The notes beneath the pieces are model-generated. The model saw nothing but the letters and a program-made list of their open reading frames with translations. It searched no databases and was not told the DNA's origin. DNA of 64,000 nt from Xanthomonas melonis (GTDB lineage: Bacteria; Pseudomonadota; Gammaproteobacteria; Xanthomonadales; Xanthomonadaceae). Below are positions 34,918 through 45,079 of the stretch, piece by piece. The stretch spans positions 1 through 64,000 of the forward strand of contig NZ_JAJGQH010000008.1 of assembly GCF_020783655.1 (NCBI RefSeq), in the 5' to 3' direction. The first letter of the stretch is position 1, and each line of letters begins with the position of its first letter. A program made the translations under genes and the position numbers.

Positions 34918-35196
34918 CAAGTAATCGGTAATCCGCAAGCCAAAAGTGGATATAAGTGATTGATATCAAAAGTAAATTTTGAATTACCTTTTGGAGTGAT
35001 TTTAGGTAATCGGCGCCCCATAGAAAAGTTATGTGATTGAAATTTAAGGGTATTTTATGACGGTGAAATTACCTTCCTAAAAGGTAATCCCATTACCTCT
35101 CAATTACCCTTTAATTACCTTTGATATTTTTCTATAAGTAATTGATAAATATAGAAATGTGTGCGTTTATGGAGTTGGATTACCTGGATTACCTCT
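34918..35196. repeat. Cluster of ATTACC/GGTAAT motifs in AT-rich DNA
   Basis: Ten copies of ATTACC or its complement lie in about 270 bases: ATTACC at 34983, 35068, 35092, 35103, 35114, 35179, 35188 and GGTAAT at 34927, 35005, 35083. The DNA around them is AT-rich, unlike the rest of the prophage. Such clustering suggests a multi-site protein target (replication or partition iterons, an attachment-site arm, or an operator). The adjacent stretch 34455-34917 has no gene I can support. Confidence 0.6.
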
Positions 35197-35449
35197 TTCC
35201 CGTGGTCATCTGAAAAATTGAGATTGGGGCGCGATACGGAGGGGCGCCACGCCACTCGCTATGACCGGGTCCCTGCAATGTCGCTGACCAGCGATGCTCT
35301 GCAGGCAAACCTCGATCCCGTCGACGCGGCGGGCGGGAAGCGCTGGTGGACAGTAGACCAGGCCGTGGCCATGCTCTAGCGCGGAAGCCAGTTGACCAGT
35401 AAGCAGAGTGGTCAGCAGCACACCTTATATATATGTCGGTCACTGCCGT

Positions 35450-35883
35450 ATGAGCCCGATCGATGCCGGCGATGAGCCTGCGCTGCCAACCGGCTTCCGC
35501 TGGGACAGGCCTTGGCAAAGCGCGATGGGGTCACCGATAGCGCTTGCTTCGAGGGTGAAGAGGTGGCCAGGTTGGTGCAGAGACTCACTGGCGATTGGTA
35601 CGTGCTGCTGGAGCGCCAAATGCCGGTGCCGCCTGGCGAACTCTTCACGCCCTTTGTCCGGCGTGGCTGCAGCAGCTTCGACCAGGGGCGACGTGGCACA
35701 GGCATGTGGGCAGTGCGCCATGAGGCCGGGATCCGAGCCGAGATGGCAGCCCGGGGACGCATTCCTGAGCCATTTAGGGCGAGCCCGGTGGCCGCAAGGG
35801 TCGGGAAAATTGGCAGGAAGCCTACGCGCGCAATAGGCCTGCGGCGTCAGCCGCTGGGAAAAATAAGTGAGGCAAATTGCTGA
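35450..35883 (+). pseudogene. Frameshifted small phage gene near the attachment site
   Basis: From the ATG at 35450 the frame reads MSPIDAGDEPALPTGFRWDR, then becomes meaningless, while a second frame picks up from about 35512 with SACFEGEEVARLVQRLTGDW then YVLLERQMPVPPGELFTPFV and GTGMWAVRHEAGIRAEMAAR. Together they read like one small protein with LPxGFRWDR, EEVA, W-LLERQ and MW--RHE segments. A single frameshift near 35510 would rejoin them. The function of such proteins is unknown. Confidence 0.5.
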
Positions 35884-35904
35884 TTAGTAAGCTTAGTAGC
35901 GCTA

Positions 35905-35950
35905 ACTGTTAATCAGGGGGTCGTTGGTTCGAGTCCAACTTCGGGCGCCA
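35905..35950 (+). other. Prophage attachment site in the 3' part of tRNA-Asn(GTT)
   Basis: From the anticodon loop (CTGTTAA at 35906-35912, anticodon GTT) to TTCGGGCGCCA, the sequence is the 3' half of a tRNA-Asn: intact T arm (GTTGG TTCGAGT CCAAC) and acceptor strand. The 5' half is missing: the bases before 35905 do not pair with the anticodon or acceptor strand. This is the att copy left when an element integrates into a tRNA gene; the complete gene should be at the other end. The real tRNA terminator still follows. Confidence 0.8.
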
Positions 35951-35964
35951 AGATGTTGAAAAAG

Positions 35965-35986
35965 CCGCGACATGTCGCGGTTTTTT
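35965..35986 (+). terminator. tRNA-Asn terminator
   Basis: CCGCGACA and TGTCGCGG form a perfect eight-pair palindrome followed by six T residues, 14 bases after the tRNA CCA end. It would also stop readthrough into the convergent fimT-like gene. Confidence 0.85.
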
Positions 35987-35998
35987 CGTTTTTTGGCT

Positions 35999-36541
35999 TC
36001 AGCGTGATCGGCAGCTGGGGGGCGCGGGGTAGCGCACGGTTCGTGTGCGTCCCGCGTTGTTCACCACGACGTCGGCAAGCCTTCGGGCGTTGCTGCAGAG
36101 GCTGATGGTGATGTTGGTGCCGCTGTTTAGCCCGCTGGGCAGGAACCGCACGAGAGGTCTGCCAAGCGTGGCCGTGGCTTCGATACCGTCGGTCGCTGCG
36201 TAGTGTTCGACCCTCAGGATCGATGACGCATCCGTTGGCTGCCCGCTGCGGCTCGGATCTTCGAACAGGAGCCAGCCACGGCTCCAGTCGCCGTCCGTTC
36301 GGCAGCTCGAACCATCGGCCGATGGGCACACGCTCACAGGCATGCGCTGCGTGACAGCCAGACTTCGTGCCATCGCGAGATGGCTTGTCAACAGATGTAC
36401 GCGGGTCGTCGCTCGCTGCCACTCTAGAACGCTTTGGAAGCTCGGCAGGCCGATGGCCGACGTGATGGCGATGATTGCCATCACGACCAGCAGCTGCACT
36501 GCGGTGTACCCTCTGACGCTCGAATGAGTGACTGCTCCCAT
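35999..36541 (-). CDS. fimT: FimT/GspH-family minor pilin (180 aa)
   Basis: The N-terminus RGYTAVQLLVVMAIIAITSA is a type IV prepilin peptide: cleavage after G, then a hydrophobic helix. The residue five after the cut is Q rather than the usual E. The C-terminal domain has cysteines (VCPSADGSSC and late CSN, PPSC) and NNAGRTRTV, which contains the GRxR motif by which FimT proteins of Legionella and Xanthomonas bind DNA for natural transformation. It is a lone gene beside uvrB, away from other minor pilin genes. Confidence 0.82.
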   Translation of the reverse strand: MGAVTHSSVRGYTAVQLLVVMAIIAITSAIGLPSFQSVLEWQRATTRVHLLTSHLAMARSLAVTQRMPVSVCPSADGSSCRTDGDWSRGWLLFEDPSRSGQPTDASSILRVEHYAATDGIEATATLGRPLVRFLPSGLNSGTNITISLCSNARRLADVVVNNAGRTRTVRYPAPPSCRSR

Positions 36542-36682
36542 CGCGCTTCTCCTTGAGGTCGAGCGAGCAGTCTCCGTGTTGGTCGCATGCCAGGAAACGT
36601 CTGCTTCACTGAAGCAAACGTCAGGTTTTTACCGGCAACGACCTGCGGGATTTCGTACCGCCTTCCCCCCGAGATCTGCTCC

Positions 36683-38704
<2,022 letters not shown>

Positions 38705-38800
38705 GGCAGGGAGGTGTGCCTGCTTGGCAGAGGGCTTGTGGTCGTTCGTACCCTGCGCTAGAATGCGCGCCCTGCACAGCGCAACGCAGTCGCAGGCACC

Positions 38801-38875
38801 GGGCGGTTAGCTCAGCGGTAGAGCACTACCTTGACATGGTAGGGGTCACAGGTTCGAACCCTGTACCGCCCACCA
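38801..38875 (+). tRNA. tRNA-Val (GAC)
   Basis: A complete cloverleaf: acceptor GGGCGGT with ACCGCCC, D arm TTAGCTCAGCGGTAGAGC, anticodon stem CTACC/GGTAG with loop TTGACAT (anticodon GAC, 38833-38835), T arm CACAG GTTCGAA CCCTG-type, and encoded CCA. Confidence 0.96.
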
Positions 38876-39296
38876 CTTGCAACGCAAGTGGCGCAGTATT
38901 TTCAGCCGATATGCGATTTCCCGCATCGGCATCGACTCACCCCGTTCTGACCCCGGCTCCCGTAGCCTGCGACAGGTCCTGGGTGAAGTCTTCCACGATC
39001 AACTCCACTGCTTCGCGGGCTTTGCCAAGGGACGACAGGTCCAGCGTTGCATCGCGCTCCTGCGTGTCCGCGGCATGGCGGCCGAGTGGTCTCGGTACCT
39101 CCCGCGCAGGGGCCGGCGCAGCCGGGGCGCGATGGTCGCCGCCTGCTCTTGGGCACGAATCGCATCGACTGCAGCGCTACACACCATGGCTTCCGCCACC
39201 TCGGCTGATCCTGGCCGTGCAGCTGCTGAAACTGCTTTCTCCCTCACACGTCTTGCTTTAGCATCGCCAGCGCGCTGACGGAAAGGAAGGCTGGCG
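38876..39296. other. Gap between tRNA-Val and the small gene; possible gene remnant
   Basis: No intact gene. On the minus strand a frame ending at 38938 reads ERDATLDLSSLGKAREAVEL then IVEDFTQDLSQATGAG, which looks like the C-terminal helix of a real protein, but it has no start or upstream homology I can trace. It may be a remnant left by rearrangement next to the tRNA gene. Confidence 0.35.
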
Positions 39297-39539
39297 ATGG
39301 ACGAGTATCAGCACACCGTGCTGAGCAGGGGCGGGTATCGGGTCGTGGCGATCACGCGTGATGAGGTGTACGCACCCGATGCGGTCGTGGCGTATGCGGT
39401 GGTGACCGATGCCGGAACGCGGATCACGCCGGACCTCTCATTGGACCAGGCCAGGCTATGGGTCGACTCGCTGGTCGAAAGCGAGAGCGGAGGCCGCCGC
39501 GCCGATCCGATCGAACACAAGCCGGGCGTTCGTCGTTAG
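39297..39539 (+). CDS. Small protein of unknown function upstream of virD4 (80 aa)
   Basis: The ATG follows AAGGAAG at eight bases. The product MDEYQHTVLSRGGYRVVAIT, DLSLDQARLWVDSLVESESG looks like a small alpha/beta protein with a repeated strand pattern and no signal peptide. It ends 36 bases before virD4 and is probably cotranscribed with it. Function unknown; possibly accessory to the coupling protein. Confidence 0.72.
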   Translation: MDEYQHTVLSRGGYRVVAITRDEVYAPDAVVAYAVVTDAGTRITPDLSLDQARLWVDSLVESESGGRRADPIEHKPGVRR

Positions 39540-39575
39540 ATCGCCATTGAGATAGAAGCCTAAGGAGACGGGCGA

Positions 39576-41249
39576 ATGTCCAAGCTCAAAATGATCGTGC
39601 CAGCGACGCTGGTGGCCTTGCTCGCCGGATACCTGCTGTCGGGCTACCTGACCTTGCTGCTGTTGCGGATGGACCAGGGCCTGTATGCCTGGGATACGTA
39701 CTACCGTTACTTCGCCGCGCTCGGCCTGCCGCAGGTCGCGCCCTATGCCACCAAGATCAAGATGGCAGGCATCATTGGCTTCGGCGTGCCTGCACTCGTC
39801 TGGCTGATCGCGGTTGCGCTGATCGTCAAGCCGAAGGCGCGCGCGCTGCACGGCGATGCGCGTTTCGCCGGCGCTGGCGATCTGTCCAAGCACGGCCTGT
39901 TCAAGCCCAGCGGCAACGGTATCGTCGTGGGCAAGTTCAACGGCAAGCTGGTGCGCCTGAGTGGGCAGCAGTTCGTGATCCTCGCGGCGCCAACGCGTTC
40001 GGGTAAGGGTGTGGGCGTGGTCATCCCGAACCTGCTCGAGTATCAGGAGTCGGTGGTCGTTCTGGACATCAAGCAGGAAAATTTCGATCTCACCAGCGGC
40101 TGGCGTGCCAGCCAGGGGCACGAGGTGTTCCTGTTCAATCCGTTCGCGGAAGATCGGCGGACCCATCGCTGGAACCCGCTGACTTACGTGTCCAACGATC
40201 CGGCATTTCGCGTCTCGGATCTGATGAGCATCGCTGCGATGCTGTACCCGGATGGCTCGGACGACCAGAAGTTCTGGGTCAGCCAGGCGCGCAACGCATT
40301 CATGGCCTTTGCCCTCTACCTGTTCGAGAACCGGGATGAGGAACTGGAGCTCGGGTTTCCGGGCGGCGCGGGCGCGCCCACGCTGGGGGGTATCTATCGC
40401 CTGTCGTCGGGTGATGGCACCGACCTCAAGAAGTACCTGAAGTCGCTGTCCGAACGGCGGTTCCTCAGCGGCAACGCGCGCTCGGCATTTGCCAACATGC
40501 TGTCACAGGCCGATGAGACCTTTGCGTCGATCATGGGAACCTTGAAAGAGCCGCTCAATGCATGGATCAACCCGGTACTGGACGCTGCGACCAGTGCCGA
40601 TGATTTCCTGCTGACCGATCTGCGCAAGAAGAAGATGACGATCTACATCGGCATCCAGCCCAACAAGCTGGCCGAAAGCCGCCTGATCATCAATCTGCTC
40701 TTCAGTCAGATCATCAACCTCAACACCCGCGAGCTGCCCAAGTCCAATCCCGAGCTGAAGTACCAATGCTTGCTGTTGATGGACGAATTCACCTCGATCG
40801 GCAAGGTGGACATCATCGCCACCGCGGTGGCCTACATGGCCGGCTACAACATCCGCTTGCTGCCGATCATCCAGAGCATGGCGCAGCTGGATGCGACCTA
40901 CGGCAAGGACCTGTCGCGCACCATCATCACCAATCACGCCCTGCAGATCCTCTACGCCCCACGCGAGCAGCAGGATGCGAACGACTACTCTGAAATGCTG
41001 GGTTACACGACCATCAAGAAGAAGAACATCACCCGCGGTCGCGAGACCACGCGCAGCATCTCCGAAGAACGCCGGGCGCTGATGCTTCCCCAGGAACTCA
41101 AGGCGATGGGCAGCGACAAGGAAGTGTTCCTGTACGAGGGCATTCCGCACCCGGTGAAGTGCGACAAGATCCGCTACTACGAAGATCGTCACTTCACGGC
41201 ACGTCTTCTGCCAAAGACGGAAGTGAAAACGCTTTCCATCAAAACGTGA
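39576..41249 (+). CDS. virD4: Type IV secretion coupling protein VirD4
   Basis: 557 residues. Two N-terminal membrane segments (TLVALLAGYLLSGYLTLLLL; MAGIIGFGVPALVWLIAVAL), then a TraG/VirD4 ATPase: Walker A AAPTRSGKGVGVVIPNLL (about 137-154) and Walker B CLLLMDEFTSIG (about 396-407). In the X-T4SS it recruits effectors by their XVIPCD signal and hands them to the VirB channel. It is the first gene of the locus. Confidence 0.95.
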   Translation: MSKLKMIVPATLVALLAGYLLSGYLTLLLLRMDQGLYAWDTYYRYFAALGLPQVAPYATKIKMAGIIGFGVPALVWLIAVALIVKPKARALHGDARFAGAGDLSKHGLFKPSGNGIVVGKFNGKLVRLSGQQFVILAAPTRSGKGVGVVIPNLLEYQESVVVLDIKQENFDLTSGWRASQGHEVFLFNPFAEDRRTHRWNPLTYVSNDPAFRVSDLMSIAAMLYPDGSDDQKFWVSQARNAFMAFALYLFENRDEELELGFPGGAGAPTLGGIYRLSSGDGTDLKKYLKSLSERRFLSGNARSAFANMLSQADETFASIMGTLKEPLNAWINPVLDAATSADDFLLTDLRKKKMTIYIGIQPNKLAESRLIINLLFSQIINLNTRELPKSNPELKYQCLLLMDEFTSIGKVDIIATAVAYMAGYNIRLLPIIQSMAQLDATYGKDLSRTIITNHALQILYAPREQQDANDYSEMLGYTTIKKKNITRGRETTRSISEERRALMLPQELKAMGSDKEVFLYEGIPHPVKCDKIRYYEDRHFTARLLPKTEVKTLSIKT

Positions 41250-41577
41250 TGGTGTTCGCATAAATAATGCGGGGAAGCGCCGTAATTGTTGACTCAGGTT
41301 GGCGCAGGGAGCAAAGTTTCGGCGACTGCGGGTAATCAGAGTTTGTTCAGGGGGAGCGGCGCCGGACGGGGCCGTATCAGGAGTCAGGCTATGGATGGTT
41401 TCATGACGTATTCATCTTTTTCGGTGTTCAAGTGCGATGCGCCCCTGCGGTGTGCCGATCGCATGCGCCCGCGCGCAACGAAATTTCAGCGGCTCTTTTG
41501 CTCCGTCACCTCTGGGTGAGCGGAGTCTGGTGCTGTCCGTGGTTCAAGCCCGTTTTTCATGAGTTGGAGAGGTCAGA
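41250..41577 (+). other. virD4-virB7 intergenic leader
   Basis: No convincing gene; the small frame at 41286-41519 has no family look. It must carry the virB promoter and leader. A TTGACT box is at 41289-41294, but no good -10 box follows it. Several GGA triplets occur in the leader (for example the GGAGAG just before virB7). In X. citri the virB7 leader is reported to be a CsrA target, so such control is plausible here. Confidence 0.4.
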
Positions 41578-41994
41578 GTGAATCCGATGTATGTGCTCAA
41601 GCTTTCGTTGGTGTTAGCCATTGCCGCGTTGGCGGGCGCCTGCGCGACCAAGCCTGCCCCGGATTTCGGCGGGCGTTGGAGGCATGTCAATCACTTCGAT
41701 GAAGCACCCATCGAAATTCCGCTCTACACCTCCTACACCTATCAGGCCACCCCGATGGACGGCACCCTGAAGACCATGCTGGAGCGTTGGGCAGCAGATT
41801 CCAATATGCAGCTGGCCTACAACCTTCCGTCGGACTACACCTTGATCGGGCCGGTGTCGAACATCAGCACCACCAGCGTCCAGCAAGCCGCCACCGAGTT
41901 GAGCGCTGTCTATGCCGCTCAAGGTGTTTCGGTCTCCGTTGCCGCGAACAAACTGTTGGTGCAGCCGGTGCCGGTGTCGTCTGGGGCCAAGTAA
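41578..41994 (+). CDS. virB7: Outer-membrane lipoprotein VirB7 with N0 domain (138 aa)
   Basis: The GTG start (or ATG at 41587) follows GGAGAGG. Lipobox LAGAC gives a mature lipoprotein starting at Cys22. Xanthomonas VirB7 is much longer than Agrobacterium VirB7 because it adds a C-terminal N0 domain; here that part reads TPMDGTLKTMLERWAADSNM, then VSNISTTSVQQAATELSAVY and VSVAANKLLVQPVP. It anchors VirB9/VirB10 in the outer-membrane core. Confidence 0.93.
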   Translation: MNPMYVLKLSLVLAIAALAGACATKPAPDFGGRWRHVNHFDEAPIEIPLYTSYTYQATPMDGTLKTMLERWAADSNMQLAYNLPSDYTLIGPVSNISTTSVQQAATELSAVYAAQGVSVSVAANKLLVQPVPVSSGAK

Positions 41995-42105
41995 CGGGCG
42001 CAACGCACGCGGGCGCCAACTGTCGCCCGGCCGCGAAGCGCTCGGCGTGTTTCAAGTATCCGCGTTTGGTCGCGGCGATGGTTCTAGGCCTGACAAGGCC
42101 CCACT

Positions 42106-43137
42106 GTGACGGATCTAGATATGTTGCGTAAGAAGGTCAGTGAAAAGGACGGGTCTGCTCAAGTGGGCGCGGCCGTGCAGAAGGCGGTGAACTACGAGGT
42201 GAGCATTGCCGACCTCGCGCGCCGCAGTGAAAAGCGTGCCTGGATCGTGGCCACGCTGTCGATGGTCGTTACGGTCATGACGGCTGGCGGCTACTACTAC
42301 ATGCTGCCGCTGAAGGAGAAAGTGCCTTATCTGGTGATGGCGGACGCGTACTCCGGAACCAGCACGATCGCCAAGCTCGAGGCGAATTTCGGTGGACGCA
42401 CGGTCAGCACGAGCGAAGCGCTCGCGCGCAGCAACATCGCCCGCTTCATCATCGCGCGCGAATCGTTCGATCTTTCCATCATCGGCCAGCGCGACTGGAA
42501 CACCGTTTCGGCCATGGGCGCAACCAACGTCGTAAGCGAGTATCGCGCACTGCACTCGGCCAATAATCCGCAGCGGCCCTTGACGACATACGGCAGGCTG
42601 CGCGCCATCCGTGTCAACATCCTCAGCATCACGCTGATCGGCGGGAACGGCAAGCCCTACACCGGGGCGACCGTCCGTTTCCAGCGGACGGTCTACGACA
42701 AGAACTCGACGGTCTCCACACTGCTGGACAACAAGATCGCCACCCTGGGGTTCGTCTATCAGGACAATCTCGAGATGAGCGACAGCCTGCGCGTCGAAAA
42801 TCCACTGGGTTTCCGGGTCACCGATTATCGCGTCGACAACGACTATTCCGCGTTGCCGGTGGCTCCCGCGGCAGGGACGGCCATCAACTCCCAGCCGCAG
42901 GCGGTCGTCCAGCCGCAGGCGGGAGTGATCGATCCCAATGCCGCCGCCATGAACGGCGTCGCGCCGCAGGGCGGTGTTCCGTTGCAGCCAGGGATGCAGC
43001 CGCAAGGCGGCATCCCGCCGCAATCGGCGCAGCCTGCCTTCCCCGATCAGATGCAGCCGGCGGGCCAGCCGCAAATGCAGCCCGCGATCCAACCCCAAGG
43101 GACGCCGAACAATGTCAATGGAGCAAGCGGTCGATGA
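42106..43137 (+). CDS. virB8: Inner-membrane assembly factor VirB8 (343 aa)
   Basis: One membrane segment (AWIVATLSMVVTVMTAGGYY) and a periplasmic VirB8 domain (DAYSGTSTIAKLEANFGGRT, IARFIIARESFDLSIIGQRD). A long Pro/Gln-rich tail (QPQAGVIDPNAAAM onward) is specific to the X-T4SS group. The start is GTG at 42106 or ATG at 42121. The stop overlaps the ATG of virB9. Confidence 0.93.
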   Translation: MTDLDMLRKKVSEKDGSAQVGAAVQKAVNYEVSIADLARRSEKRAWIVATLSMVVTVMTAGGYYYMLPLKEKVPYLVMADAYSGTSTIAKLEANFGGRTVSTSEALARSNIARFIIARESFDLSIIGQRDWNTVSAMGATNVVSEYRALHSANNPQRPLTTYGRLRAIRVNILSITLIGGNGKPYTGATVRFQRTVYDKNSTVSTLLDNKIATLGFVYQDNLEMSDSLRVENPLGFRVTDYRVDNDYSALPVAPAAGTAINSQPQAVVQPQAGVIDPNAAAMNGVAPQGGVPLQPGMQPQGGIPPQSAQPAFPDQMQPAGQPQMQPAIQPQGTPNNVNGASGR

Positions 43138-43901
43138 AACTCTTTAATCGGTACAGGGCTGCGTTGTTTTCAGCGCTACCACTTGCACTATGCACCTTCT
43201 CCGCGGCCGCTCAGGTGGTCCAGGAATACGAGTACGCGCCCGATCGCATTTACCAGGTGCGCACCGGCCTGGGTATCACCACCCAGATCGAGCTGAGCCC
43301 GAACGAAAAGATTCTCGACTACAGCACCGGCTTCACCGGCGGCTGGGAACTCACCCGGCGCGAGAATGTGTTCTATCTGAAGCCGAAGAATGTCGATGTC
43401 GATACGAACATGATGATTCGTACCGCCACGCATTCCTACATTCTCGAGCTCAAGGTCGTCGCAACCGACTGGCAGCGGCTCGAGCAGGCCAAACAGGCCG
43501 GTGTCCAGTACAAAGTGGTGTTCAGCTATCCGAAGGACACCAGCTTCAACAACGTCGCCGATGCGGATACTTCCAAGACCGGCCCGCTATTGAATGCAAA
43601 GATCCTGAAGGATCGCCGCTATTACTACGATTACGACTACGCGACGCGTACCAAGAAGTCCTGGTTGATTCCAAGCCGGGTTTACGACGACGGAAAGTTC
43701 ACCTACATCAACATGGACCTGACGCGCTTCCCCACCGGTAACTTCCCTGCGGTGTTCGGCCGCGAGAAGGAACACGCAGAGGATTTCCTCGTCAATACGA
43801 CGGTGGAAGGCAACACCCTGATCGTGCACGGGACCTATCCTTTCCTGGTGGTTCGCCATGGCGATAACGTCGTCGGTCTGCGAAGGAACAAGCAAAAGTG
43901 A
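43134..43901 (+). CDS. virB9: Outer-membrane core protein VirB9
   Basis: 255 residues with a signal peptide (LFSALPLALCTFSAAAQ), N-terminal strand domain (YEYAPDRIYQVRTGLGITTQ), and the C-terminal VirB7-binding domain (SRVYDDGKFTYINM, VVRHGDNVVGLRRNKQK). It forms the outer ring of the channel with VirB7 and VirB10. Overlaps virB10 by four bases. Confidence 0.95.
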   Translation: MKLFNRYRAALFSALPLALCTFSAAAQVVQEYEYAPDRIYQVRTGLGITTQIELSPNEKILDYSTGFTGGWELTRRENVFYLKPKNVDVDTNMMIRTATHSYILELKVVATDWQRLEQAKQAGVQYKVVFSYPKDTSFNNVADADTSKTGPLLNAKILKDRRYYYDYDYATRTKKSWLIPSRVYDDGKFTYINMDLTRFPTGNFPAVFGREKEHAEDFLVNTTVEGNTLIVHGTYPFLVVRHGDNVVGLRRNKQK

Positions 43902-45079
43902 ACTCGAATATTCCAAACAGCCCAGATGAGCACTCCCCGAGCAACCGCGGGGAGGAACAGCGCAACGGCGACTACAACGAGCGCAATAATCCGTATTTCG
44001 CGCGGCAGCAGGCGAGCGCCGAGCCAGACCTCGACGCCAACGAGCCGGTGTTGCGTTCCAGCGACATCAAGCGTCTCAACCGCAAGGCGCTGGTCTTCCT
44101 GGCGGGCATCGCAGCCCTGTTGATCCTCGTGATCTTCTGGCTGGCGACGCAGAGCGGGGACGATGACGCCCCGCCGAAGCCGCGTACCGAAACCGTGGTG
44201 GCGCCAGCGCTGCCGCAGAACATGACCGCGCCCGTGGAAGAGCCGCCGGTGCCGTTGGCACAGCAACCGAGCCTGCCACCGTTGCCGCCGATGCCCACCG
44301 ACGAGGAGGACGAGGGCAGCTCTGCACCAGAGCGCCCGCGTGGTCCGACCTTGCTGGAGCGCCGCATCCTGGCCGAGCAGTCCGCCAACACCGGTGCCGG
44401 TGTCCCCGGCATGCCTGGTCAGCCCGGTGCACAGCCGGCGGCTGCCCAGGATGAAAGCCAGGTGCTGCTGGCCAAGCCCATCAGCAACCCGGACGGCTTG
44501 ATGGTGCGCGGCACCTACATCCGTTGCATCCTCGAGACACGGATCATTTCCGATTTCGGTGGATACACCTCGTGCATCGTCACCGAGCCGGTGTATTCGA
44601 TCAACGGACACAATCTGCTCCTGCCCAAGGGATCGAAGATGCTCGGCCAGTATGGCGCAGCCGAACCGACCAGCCGGCGGATGCAGGTGGTGTGGGATCG
44701 TGTGACCACGCCGACCGGGCTGGATGTCACGCTGGAAGGCCCCGGTATCGACACGCTGGGCAGCGCCGGTCATCCTGGCCAGTACAATGCGCATTGGGGC
44801 AACAAGATCGCATCGGCGCTGTTCATCAGCCTGCTGAGCGATGCCTTCAAGTACGCAGCGGCGGAATACGGCCCGGAAACCACCACGATTGGCGTGGGGT
44901 CGGGAATCGTCACCCAGCGGCCCTTCGAAAGTAATACCGCGCGCAGCATGCAGCAGCTTGCGGAGCAGGCCGTGGAACAGTCCGGACGTCGCCCTGCCAC
45001 CTTGACGATCAATCAAGGCACGGTGCTGAACGTCTACGTTGCCAAGGACGTCGATTTCTCGGCTGTCCTGCCGAAGTGA
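43898..45079 (+). CDS. virB10: Core-spanning protein VirB10
   Basis: 393 residues. GTG start overlapping the virB9 stop. A cytoplasmic N-terminus, one membrane segment (ALVFLAGIAALLILVIFWLAT), a proline-rich spacer (PPVPLAQQPSLPPLPPMP), and the TrbI domain with VRGTYIRCILETRIISDF and, near the end, VEQSGRRPATLTINQGTVLN. It links inner to outer membrane and senses ATP use. Confidence 0.95.
   Translation: MNSNIPNSPDEHSPSNRGEEQRNGDYNERNNPYFARQQASAEPDLDANEPVLRSSDIKRLNRKALVFLAGIAALLILVIFWLATQSGDDDAPPKPRTETVVAPALPQNMTAPVEEPPVPLAQQPSLPPLPPMPTDEEDEGSSAPERPRGPTLLERRILAEQSANTGAGVPGMPGQPGAQPAAAQDESQVLLAKPISNPDGLMVRGTYIRCILETRIISDFGGYTSCIVTEPVYSINGHNLLLPKGSKMLGQYGAAEPTSRRMQVVWDRVTTPTGLDVTLEGPGIDTLGSAGHPGQYNAHWGNKIASALFISLLSDAFKYAAAEYGPETTTIGVGSGIVTQRPFESNTARSMQQLAEQAVEQSGRRPATLTINQGTVLNVYVAKDVDFSAVLPK

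Noticed and set aside
34918..35196. CRISPR array
   Set aside because: Motifs are only six bases, irregularly spaced and in both orientations, without spacers or cas genes.
35881..35950. Complete tRNA gene
   Set aside because: Only the 3' part is present; upstream bases do not form the acceptor, D or anticodon 5' strands.
41286..41519. 77-codon frame between virD4 and virB7
   Set aside because: No ribosome site or protein-like pattern; this is the expected leader and promoter region.
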